NCBI GenBank assembly: GCA_018806985.1
Contig: JADANN010000468.1
Location: 3,173,072-3,237,071 of the forward strand
Direction of reading: 5' to 3'
Source of the DNA: Angiostrongylus vasorum
Lineage: Eukaryota; Nematoda; Chromadorea; Rhabditida; Metastrongylidae
Length of the DNA stretch: 64,000 nt
Part shown: positions 9,749 to 21,700 of the stretch, piece by piece
How positions within the stretch are numbered: position 1 is the stretch's first letter
Layout: every line of letters begins with the position of its first letter
Program-made: the position numbers and the translations under genes
The notes under the pieces: model-generated
Databases searched by the model: none
What the model was told of the DNA's origin: nothing
What the model saw: only the letters and a program-made list of their open reading frames with translations

Positions 9749-12700
9749 GTGGGTCTTAGTTGGATTTATGACATCCAATATGAAATGCTCAGTTAAAGTA
9801 AGTAGAAGATCACTTGAAATTTTGAAAATTTCTGTTGCTATTCGGATGAGTTCTTCGTACTATTCTGTTTTGTTGCAGGCATAGTTCAGTTTATTCACTT
9901 GTACCGCATTATTTCCTGTGATCATAAAGCTACTCAAACAGAGCCCTAGCAGTTTCCGTACGTCCTTGTCGCGTGCAAGAGCTGCTCAGTGAGCTGTGGT
10001 CTTCCAATGTAACGTCGTGTTTTTCTCATATACCACTCGTGAAGGAGTCCGATCACTTTATAGGAGGTATATATGTCATGAGATTGACGTTGTCAGCTAC
10101 AATGGAACCCACTCATTAAGGGATCTTGCACACCGGTTTTTATTTTTCGACAAGTTATGTGTGATACTCGTACTTCTGTAACTTCAGTATAAGTACAGCT
10201 TTAAAAAAGGCATATATTGCGTAACGGCTGGAGATACGCTGCAATATACAAAGGTTCCTTGATTCGATCCAGCGCACATTCTGGGGTGGACAGTACGATG
10301 ACAGACTTGTCTGGTAGAGTAGCATTGCATTGCTTGGTGGATGTGGTTACTCCACGTCATTGTATGCGCTAAAAATGTTTCAATCACCTCTGCGATGCTA
10401 AGAATAGACCTGAATGCATAGTGCATACTTAAAAGGTTTCTCAACGCAGTACCCTTCACGCTTTATTAAAGTACCTCCACCGTGTCGCGCATCTTATACC
10501 TTGTATGTTTAGTATCGTTATGAAAACGGGTGTTCAGGTGACAGTTGTTGCAACCCGTTATCCATGGGAAGCATCAAAGCTCTTATCGAAATGAACGTCG
10601 AAGGGGTATACGTGAAAAGCCTGATGTTCGGTGGAAATGTAGCATCGGTACGTCAATCCTTAAGGGTTTTTTCACTCAAGTTTTTGCTTAGATAATGATA
10701 TGAATATAACGAATGATGCCGAAGGATTGCTCAAAAGTTAAAAGAAATAAAACCGGAAACACCTTAGCTGTTATACCTTGCAGAAGCTGACTTCCTATTA
10801 GTGTTCTGTTCACTTATATTTTAGTGATTAGATCGCTCACTAAGAAGGTGGTCTTGATTTGATTCCTCAAACTCTGTGTTTCAATGAAGAGTGGTCTCGG
10901 TAGAAAGTTGTGGAGCTTCTCCCCATGGTGAAGTCGCAAAATTGGGAATTTTTCTCTAATCCAACGGAGAGTGACTGTGGCGACGAGCTTAGAATCTCTC
11001 AGCCTGACTTCCTCGAAGCCCCAGAAGGGGAAAATATTGCGCAGTCATTATATTATCGATAAAATAGAAATCATACTACAGGTCCGCATTAATTTCTGTG
11101 GTGACAGTTCAGTTAACTGCTTAGGTAAATAAGAAGTAAATAAGGAATAGAAGGCTAAATGAACTCGGTTCTTTCCATAGGATATCGAGCTCGGTTTCAT
11201 GGCGAACGTAAACGAATTGGTAAAAAATGCATGTGAACAGATCAACAACGATACTCGGCTTCAATTTGGTTATAATGCTGTTGGCTTTTCTCAGGGAGGA
11301 CAATTTCTGTGAGCAGCTTCTTTTTGCACTAAAAAAGCCTCAGACATGTACACACTTCATCTGCTTTACGCGACATTGAGAGTTTGATCCGAAATTCTCA
11401 ACCCAGTTTCAGACATGTGCTGCTTAGTCCTATGAGAAGGTTATCTAGTGATTTCAGGAGAGCTGTCGCACAAAGATGTCCAAATCCACCAATGAAAAAT
11501 CTTATATCAGGTATGATAAGTTCTTGGCCGAAAAGGTAGAATGGTTATTAATTTAAACCTATCTCTTTCGGCAATGAGGACGAGATTCTAGTGCGGAGAG
11601 CAACATACCTTTACTAGCAAGAACAGTTTGGCTGCTTGAAACGTTAAAATATTTTGGCGCAGAGCTGAAAAGCTCCGATCTATTTTGCACTGGCAGTCGC
11701 CACCGTGATCATTTCACGGAGGTTTTTGTAATCCCGCAGCTGAGACGAAAAAAAACATTTTGTAGTTATGAATTCTTAGAAATTTTTCCAAGGAAAAATC
11801 GATTTCGTTGACTATTTGGAATGAATACATCTATAGATAACCATTTGCCGTTGAGCATTTCATTGCTGGACTCTAAGCCTTTACAATCACGAAATAAAAC
11901 TGCGGGGAAGTGACGAAATGAAACAAGAAATAACTTTGCATTCTGATCGGGAGCGATTTATTGAGCGGTAGCGTCTTCACAACTTTCTTTTAGGTCTCTC
12001 TTCTTTAGTGTTCACAGATTTTATCTTGATGCTGACGACTATAGTAGACGACCAATTTAAGCGGCAAGCCTCCCGTTTGAAAAACATTTCCGGGTCCAGG
12101 TCCGGTGTATCGATCAGTGCCATCAGCAATCACCCGTCAATGGGTTTAATCAGCTTTAAGCAGCTCAAATCGGCATTGAAACCAGTTAAGCTGAGGCTGT
12201 AGTTGAAATCACAATGTTGAGTTCTTATTTGCTGTCTATTACAACCAAATGGCGATTTTTTTTGACTATCGTTTAATTCGTGCAGCACCCACTTGTCGAC
12301 TTTTTCTCACCTATGTGATTCCAATGAGTGGAAATTGTTTCTGTGCTTACGCCAAGCTGTTCTGCAAGCTCTCGAACAGTTGTTCGCGTGTTTGCTTCCA
12401 CTAGTGCTTTCAATTCGTCGTCATCAAGTTCACTAGGACGTCCGCGCCCTTCCTTATTTTCGAGGTCGAAATCCCCAGATCGGAACTTCCAGAACCATGT
12501 TCGCACTGTTGATTCACAACACTACCCTCACCTCAAACTTCTTTAATGTTTCGAGCCGTCTGTGCCGCACTTCGACCGAGTTTGAACTCATAAATAAAAT
12601 TTGACGAAAAATAGTTTTTGACATTTAAAATTGCAAAGGTCAAAATTGGTAAAAATTAAGTTTTGGCAAAATATGAAAACTTGGTTAGAAGGAGCAGAAA

Positions 12701-15700
12701 GTCAGGTTTCTAACGTACATAATATTGCGAGGTGCAAAGAATATTTTATTGGTAAAAAAATACATCAAAGCAATAAATATTTTAAGACGCTCATTTGTTT
12801 CTGAACAACCCAATACCACCCACTCATCTGAGTACCTCCATTTTGCTCAACAGGAAAACAATGAGACCTAAATTTTAGTCGCAGTAGAAGCAAAGCAGTT
12901 TGTTTATCCACTCACCGTCTTTTGCGAGTCTTGCACTGAACCTTCACGTTCAGAGGAACCTTACAGAGTTCAAATGGATGGGTTGTGTAGCCCTTTCACG
13001 TTAAAGCATCGGTGTGAGATATCGTGTGGGATCGCGTGTGACAACAAGGCATTCCTCCCTGCGGTCCATTTTTTGGATTTTGGAATTTGTCCAAGATACG
13101 TCGAGGGTTTTGCGAACTGCTGTTCTAGGTTCCTGTGCAAGGATCTTGTTTTGTTTAGCTTTAAGTTGCTCAACTAGGTGTTCTTTTATACGGATGCAGA
13201 GTGGTCTACCCGTTTCGTCAAATATACTTGTCTCAGCATGCTTTACGAGTGATCACGTACACCATACCGGAACTCATGTAAATGCCATATTAATAGACGA
13301 ATTTATTCAATCTTGCTTTAGTACAGTTTCTTCTGCAGGCTGTTAGAAATTAGCCTGCGTGTCAGAGCTCTCGCTAGTACTTCAATCACTGCTATCGAAT
13401 CCTCTAGATCGTCCCCTTCTTAAGTAACGTTCCATAGCTGCACTTATTTCGTTGGAAATGAAGTGCAGGATAAATGCATTTTATTCTAGTCAGACGTATC
13501 GTTTTTGGGCATGGTTTTTCCTCTAAACTAATCCCGAGGAGCTCGCCATTCGTAGCCGTTGGAAATGACTATTTTTCCGCACGAATTTCAGCAACTATTC
13601 CTTCTGCTTTTTTTTCTGTGCAAGCGCTGGTGGGTTCACGAAACATGTTTCTCACCTAAGGGGTAGAGGAGATGCAATGGACCAGTACTTTTATGTCACC
13701 TGACTTTCGGTATCATTTCGTGATTATAGCCGTTCTCAGATTGGTTAACTGAAACGTTCAAAAATGGAAGCCAAGTTTCTTTCCGTTTCTTTCCGTTTCT
13801 TTCGGGTGGACTTTGTATGTTTTGACTGTTCGTTCAATAATTCAAACATTTCTCCATATCATCTTCTGTGGGACAGATGACGAAACAACCACTTTTTATG
13901 TCTACAGTATAGTAATGGCCAGAGACGATTACTGGAGCTTCTGTTTTTATATATAAACCACCAGAATTATTCAGATGACATGAATCATCAACAACTTTTT
14001 GCCTACTCACAACGAAACACCTACTTATTGAACAGTGTGGAGGCAAGTAGAAAGTCGGTTCAGGGGAATACACTGATAGTAATAATATTGGCAGCGTTAA
14101 AAACGGCTGTAAATGCGATACTGGTGATGCTAATGATGATAGCGGTAGTACTGAATATTAATTTCGACGTTAGCTTTTTTCAAGTTATAATATTTGTCGC
14201 GTTTCAGTAGGCGGCCAGCATCAAGGAGTCTTTGGCATGCCGTACTGTTTGGGCGACACATGGCTGTGCAACACAATTAGAAAACTCCTTGACATTGGCG
14301 CCTATAAGGAGTTCGTTCAAAAAAGGTCGATTTGTGAGCATTCTTTTTTCAGTTCTTTCACCGGCGTTTTTAATTATTAACAACTTAATTCTGGCCTATG
14401 TCAGTTCTGCGCATTTCCTTAACTATCTAACTAATGACTTTAATGTATTCATTCATTTGTTGTTTTTTTCATGGATCTCTTAAAAGTTATGGTCATGTAC
14501 AACCATTTGGTTGACAGCGAATATGTTGAACCTGAGTTGAAACCCATCTTAGACCCATAAGGTATCGGTTTCTGTCATTAAGCTTATGAGCGCTCAAGCA
14601 AGGTTATCTATGAACTGAGAATATAGGCTTGACAGCTCAGTTGAAGATAGTGTAATGCTGCAGCCAACCAAATACGTTGGAAACCAAAATGCATTCAATG
14701 CTTATCTCCTCAACGGCTTGACGATTCAGTTCGTTTTCTGTTGTTATAATTCCCGATGCTGGATCTATAAATTCGTTGTTGGAGTCTTTAATGCCAGATT
14801 AAAAACGGCCAACGAAAACGAATTTAGGATAGGGAACTGGGAATAGGAGTGCGGAATAAGAATGGTAACCGTTTGTAGGACTCTTGTCCGCAGCACGTCT
14901 CCAATGGGATCTCATTTTTCGAGAACAGAGCAAATCGTCGTTGAACGTGGTAGCCTCGTTACGACACGATTCATGCAGAGGTCGATCATATTCTAACGAA
15001 CAGAAAGTGGTGCTTATTTGACACTTCAATGGTGCTTGGATTCTGTGCTGGATCTGACAACCGTCCAAGAGAGCGAAACAAGTCGTGTATAACGAGGTTA
15101 TTCTCAATAAAACCCTTTCTTCATCTTACTGGCAGATAATGGAGACTCTGCCGCGGCCTACGAGCTGATTGTCGAAGGGCTTAAAACTTGTGCTAAACTC
15201 GCTTTGTTCTTCAAACAAGAATTGCGCACCGTATGTCCGTTACCATTAACGAGTTGCTCGAAAAGAGAATTAAACTGAAACTTGATCCTAGCGCAACCAG
15301 CTTAACACAGCCAGTAATAAATCCCAGTTGCAGAAGAGCATTGCAGGAAGATCTACACCGGCAAAAAAAGGAAGAAACTGTTAGAACTACGATAAAAAAA
15401 ACCAGTTCGAAGAAATGCTAGCGGATCTCGCATGAGTATAATGTTCCACTATCAGCTCTGATGCGGTGCGTATAGCGGATTGACTAGAGGCGCCCTGCCA
15501 TACACAAGTGATCTTCTCCGCGACCCAGGCTCATCAAGGCATCTATCTCCTCTGAGTCGGCAAATTGGTACCGGAGCCTGGATCGGTAGATCGTTAAGCC
15601 ACAACGAGTCACTGTATAGGTCAGATATGCACTCAGTTACCTCTAGCGACACTTAATGAAGTTGAATGCATGGAGCATTCCTCAGCGATTGATCAACGCT

Positions 15701-18700
15701 GAGAGCTTCGTCTTTTATCCTTTATCATCAGCTCTGATAATCAGTTCGAGTTGCAGTGTAAACATGAACAGAGGTACAGCTCCACGATCCGACAATTTAA
15801 CCGCCGACTTCCTTATAGCTGGTGGCCACAATTTACATCGAAATATCGCAACCCAATATCTTACCTTCGGTAAGAGAAAATCCCATACCAGTGAGGAGCT
15901 TGCGCACGGTCATCCTACCCAAGAAGGGTGACCGAAGGCGCCGTCAAACGTGCTTCTTGAATGTACTCTACAAACCGTTCAAGAAAGTTGTCCTTTTATG
16001 CACACCAAAGATCTTATGTGAAGCGCAACAAATTAAATAAACAAGATTCCCACAGGGCTTGGTGCATGGACCATATCCAAACCGTATCACGCACGGGTAA
16101 CACAAGCCTGTTGGGAGTACCATGTGCGCCTCTTAACTGGTGGAGCAGACGGCAAGAAGGTGCAAGCGCTTTTTGGAAAGTCACCCAAACTATGGGCAGA
16201 CGTGCTCGTGGCTAATGTCAACCATCTGCATTCGCAGATGGAAACGATTTTGAGAATTTGGAATGGGCGTCGCCGACGCCACCATGTTCGGAGCAGACCA
16301 CCACTATGGACGACGACTGTGCGAGAGAGAAACAAATGCAGATTATGCTGGGGCGCATACCACTAATGGAAGATGGGCTATTGAAATAATCAGGTATCCA
16401 AGTATGCTTTTCACAGAGGAAGACATTAAATCGATCAGCAGTGTATTGGCAAAAGTCCATCCTTCGACAAGTCACCTTTTGCTGATATGAAATCACACCT
16501 AGCGGAATCATTGTCTTGATGAAACTTGGAAGTCAATGTTTGCTAACGAAATGCTGAGTAGACTACATAAACCTCTTCCGTTTTAAGAATTTGAACGACT
16601 TTCCAATGGCGTTGGCATTCATAACCAAGTTATTTTCTACTTTCGAATTATCCTTGATGATTTTTCATTCTACCAGTGCCAGCAGCAATCACCCTTCATC
16701 GGGATTGATCTCTGAAGCCCAAATTGGCATTGAACCCAGTTAAGCGGAGGCTGCAGTCGAAATCACAATGTCAACTTCTTTACTTACTAGGCTCGATGAC
16801 TCTGTAGACATGTAGGCCTTGAAGAAGGCTAAGTCACTGAAACATGAGCCGTTGAAAACCAAAGACACTTGTTTCCAACGTCATATCAGCTCATCAGGCA
16901 TGGATAGTGAGAACACTCTTCTGTGAACCTTTAGTATTTTTGTATAAGTATTTTTTAGACTTGTACAAGCTCAATATTGGCATGATCCTCTGCACGAAGA
17001 GGAGTACAAAAAGGGGAGCATATTTCTTGCTGACATCAATAACGAACGGGTAAGTCAAAGATATTTATGGGAGAGAATCTGAGCCGATAAGGAGAAATTC
17101 TTAAACTTTGTTAATCGTAAAATAAATGTTGGCATTTCAGGCGATCAATCCGGACTACAAGAAGAATTTGCTGAAACTGAAGAATATGTTGCTCATTATG
17201 TTCGAACAGGACGAGATGGTTGTGCCAAAGGAGTCATCGGTATTTTTTTTGCCATTATATGCTTTTAAACACATTTGTCTACTCGTGATCGCTGACACTG
17301 TGCTGATAACGCTAGTACCCGCCGTACCGTCTGTTATCATCTGCGAGCGCTTCCATCACAATGCAATAACAGTAGAAGGCGCTGATCCAAGCCAAGGAAT
17401 AGTCAGGGTTTTGGTGCAGCTTTTCCTATTTTCAGAAAATTTGAGGCTCTGGAAAACGAGGGTTAACTTTTTCTTGTTTGATAATGTAGGAAGTGAGCAT
17501 GTTTGTGAGAATCAGAAGGAAACGGAGAGAGCGCGGAAGATACATGCGACCTGGCAATGTGCTGTTCTTTCCAGTCTGGTTCACGAATATGTGAACTCAG
17601 TAATCTAAAAGACACTGTGTGCGTACTGTCAGCTATAGAGTTTTGTAAAAAATGAACAGACAAAAGTAACGACAACGTGGTCCATTTGCGTTCCTTTCAA
17701 TAATCGAGTTACACTCGAGTCAATACCGCTCTCCTCCCGTTCATTTTATAGGCCAGTGCTATCCAGTGAGACCAGACTTCCTCAAGGAAACAAATACTCA
17801 TTCAAAAACGTAGAGATATGGAAGCAATCCATTGTTTTTATCGACAATACCCGGTTGTGAAAAAAAATAACGGGCAGTAGATAAAAGTTATACATTGTGC
17901 TATCGACAGTGTTTTACACTATTTTCTGAAACCATCTTCTTATTTTTCACCTTTGCGAGAATGAGATTACTTACTGGAGCCTTCTATAGGTCTTCAATTT
18001 AAGTTCAAAATACTCATGAGTAGAACGGGGGTTCCTTACGAATGAAAAAAGGTTGGATTTGTTAGAGGAGATCCTGATCCATTTCCAGTATCTCTTCTGG
18101 GAGCTTTTCCTGGGTGTCGGGCTTCGATGTGCAACGGGAGATTCATACCTCTAGCAGGGTCTCCCAAGCTGACAAGGAGTCCGGTGTTCCCATCAGGAAA
18201 CCCAGCTAAAAGAGAACCAATGCCACGATCCACCACTGTCCTTGTATCAAAGTAGTCGTGTGTTGGAAAATCTTTCTCTGATCCACAAGAGCGGCTGTTG
18301 CCTATGGTAGTGACGACCCGGGGCAAGTTTTGGTTAGGTTGGCCGTGGGACACCAAGAAGCCATAGTGGCTAATCCAGAAAACTCCTAAAAAATGGAACT
18401 TATGCTGGAGGCCATACAACCAGTGAAGACGAGCCATCCAATCTCCAAGTAAGTAAGCAAGGTCGGTAACAGCAAATTAATGTTTAAACATGTAATCATA
18501 TTGAATATCAGTCAACGTGCAAAGTGATGAGATACGAAAGCGACAAAAGCATGTGCAGCGCAGTAGATTAAAGGTTCTCCACAATATAAATGTGCTTCTT
18601 GGTTCAATGCCAGCCTCGGGCAAATCAAGTTCCCGTTGCTTCGGTTAAACTGATGCTTCGTTAGGGTCGTGGATCTACAATGATCAATGAAAAATTGTGC

Positions 18701-21700
18701 ATAGCGCATCTCCATGGGATCGATCAACATCAAACCCTTCATTCTATTTATTCTGTATGGTCACGACATTCGCACGAGCATTTGATGGAAGATACGCATT
18801 TCTTGAAACTCTTGCATACCAAATGCTAGTACAATTTTTGAAGAATTAGTGAGTGGAATTTCGACTCCGTTGCATTCACATTTCTCGAAGGGCCTTCTAT
18901 ACATAATATCACCGTAAGCTGTATGAGAGCCTTTAGTCAAAAAATGTGTGTCATCGTATCAAACTCCGTTTCGTATCTCTCGGAAAACGCTTATTCCGAG
19001 GTTTTGTGCACGTTATGCGTAATCAAACTCCTTGACACTTCCAGATTAGTGACGTTTTATTTTTCAAGGACGTACTTCTCCTTTTTTTGGACGATATCAC
19101 TAATTGATAAATGTGAAAGTGATTCCTCATTAACACTTTAGCGAAGAGTGACCTCTACAGGAGTCACTTCGAAGTTGCTGGAGGAACAGAGATGACCTGC
19201 ATAGGTCTCAGTTTCGTTCTCGTTGGCTTATTTCAACGCATAGAAATGTTTTTGAAACCGATCGTCATTTAAACTCGGTATTACTAACTAATACCTTCTT
19301 GGATAATTAATCTAACACAAAGCTGATAAAAAGGTTAATTGGGTTATCGTTTCGAGGTCTTCGTCTTCCTCAGAGCCAATGAAGTCGTCGAAATGTTAGC
19401 CCAACAAATTTTTTTCTTAACAACATAGAGCTGCTTTCCTACACCTCTTGTAATCCATTGGTAGCTTGTAGAACACAGATTTTGTATTGGGCGTTGGTCA
19501 GGAAACGCTCTATTCATCGCTTAGCAATGTACAGAAAATTCATTTTCCGAACGAGTTCGTTGACGTGGCAATCGATTACTACTTAAAATCTAATTGATAT
19601 ATTGAGTCACAGTTATCGTGTAAAGTGTGCGCCCATGGAAAAAAGTGGTGAAATAGGGCTGCATAAATAGCAAAACCTTTCTAAAGCTGACAATAACGTT
19701 CCAAATGTTTTTGCACGATGGAGCACAGGTTCGCATAGTAAATAGCGTCGTACATATCTTCATGCCCGTACAACGATAGAGCATGGTCTCTTCTTCAATC
19801 ATAGTATGTTGACAACCCTTCAAGTCTCATAGTTTTCGGAAAATTATTGTTTATTTTTAAACAATCAAGTCCATAAAGGCTGGTAAATAGGCGCCATCCG
19901 TTGCGGCAGAAAAGCGCGATTAGGCGTCGTCGTTAAAGCTCTAAAAAGCTCTTGGCGTTAATCAATCCCTGAGGGATGCGCCATGCATTCGACTTCATTA
20001 AGTGTCGTTGGAGGTGACTGAATGCATATCTAGCCATTATAATGACTCGCGGTGGCCTACCGATGTATCCAGCCAGTGCTGCTGTCCGCTTGGACAGGTC
20101 TGGTACCAATTTGCCGACCCCGGAGGGATGGAAGGCTTGGTGAGCCATGGGCGCGTGGAGGCGTCGTCGTTAGAAGGTTAAATGAAACCTAAATGTGAAG
20201 CTCACAATAATGTCACCAGTAGTATTCTACGGCGTTATCCAACTATCCAACGGCAACTAACTTCTTCGTTATGTTGACCGTAATAGCCTGGTCATTAGCC
20301 TAGCACATAATTTTCAGGCTTGGTATCTCAGGTGAAATCGATTGAGATCGATTTCAGTATAGAACAAGCTCACCTTCTAGTGAACACAGTGGGTGGAAAT
20401 GATTGGCAGTCACTAGAAGAAAACAAGTAATCGGATAATTTTATAACGAATGGATGTGTTATGTTTTGTTAGGCTTCATTTTTTAAATTACCTTATTAGT
20501 GGAAGAAACTCGAGCAAGAAGTTATATTTTTTACCAAGTTCTTGTATACAAAGTTAACTTTTTCAAACTTTACAGGTTCATCAGTTTTCTTACTGAACTA
20601 TTTTCTACATAGCCTACTGATTTAGTGACTTATGGAAAATAAAGGGGCGCGTGTGGCGCAGTTGTTGGAGGCGCCACTGTGACGCACACGTGGGATCGAC
20701 CCCCGCGCCTATGGCCCACCAGGCCTTCCATCCCTCCGGGGTCGGCAAATTAGTGCCAGACTTATCTAGGAGGATAGCAGCACTGGCTCGATACATCGGT
20801 AAGCCACCGCGACTCATTGTAATGGCCAGATATGCATTCAATCACCTCCAACGATACTTAATGAAGTCGAATGCATGGCGCATCCCTCAGGGATTGATCA
20901 ACGCCGAGAGCTTTATCCTTTTGTCCTTTTGTATGGAAAATAAATTTGCCCAAGTGTGATTCGCTTGAGTATGGACAATTTTTTCAGGCATTGACTAATC
21001 GGCATGGCGCCATTGTGTTTGCGAATTCGAGAAATAGCAGAGATTGATTATTGGATCCCATTGTTATTTAAATTACCATATTTTGTAAGGTGCTGTTTTC
21101 TCTCACTCACTTAGTGTAACTACTTTCAGTGGTTTGGTTTTTATAAAGAGGGCCACTTGGACGTAATTCTATCGATGAACCAGACGAAACTCTACGAAGA
21201 GGTGAATCTTTTTGATTATTGTTAGATCATTACTGGCGGTTTTTGCCTTCTGACAGATGGATATGCATGTGCTATCGTCCATTTCTCAAAGGATAATGAT
21301 TTCACACAGCTTCTAAGAGCTCTGGTTTGCTTTGTAGCTGAAGCAAGAAACGATGTTGAAGAAAAGGAGCGGATTACATAGACGATAAAACGACCAAATC
21401 TTTAGTTTCAAACAATTTTGCATTCGTTCCTTTGTCTTGAAGTCATTCGCCATCAAACGTAGTGAGGTTCAAGTGTGGGTTCGGCTGTAGTTTGAGAACA
21501 TGCGGGAGTTCCTTCTTTATTAACATGTTCAATGCTGATGGGGTGTGACCATCGCTGGAAAGTCGAGGTAATTCTTTCAGGGCGATACTAGTTCATTACT
21601 GCTATCCGTTTCCTGACTTTATGGGTCTCAGAGTCTGCCGTTCTCTTATTGCCTTGCCATTCTTCTAAAAACAAACGAATTTTGTGATTCGTCGAGTTAC

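Noticed and set aside
10062..10100. [15 protein letters not shown] reading as ppt-1 exon 2
   Set aside because: Superficially like the GVYVxSL block, but a stop precedes it and phases fail. The true exon 2 is 10538-10647.
16800..16860. GAAGAAGGCTAAGTCACTGAAAC as another hammerhead
   Set aside because: The spacing between the boxes resembles the motif, but CTGANGA is absent and neither stem I nor a cleavage triplet pairs.
17126..17608. 160-codon + strand frame
   Set aside because: Its first part is ppt-1 exon 7. The rest is read-through past a good GT donor at 17240 into the intron; PPT1 continues in exon 8 at 21130.
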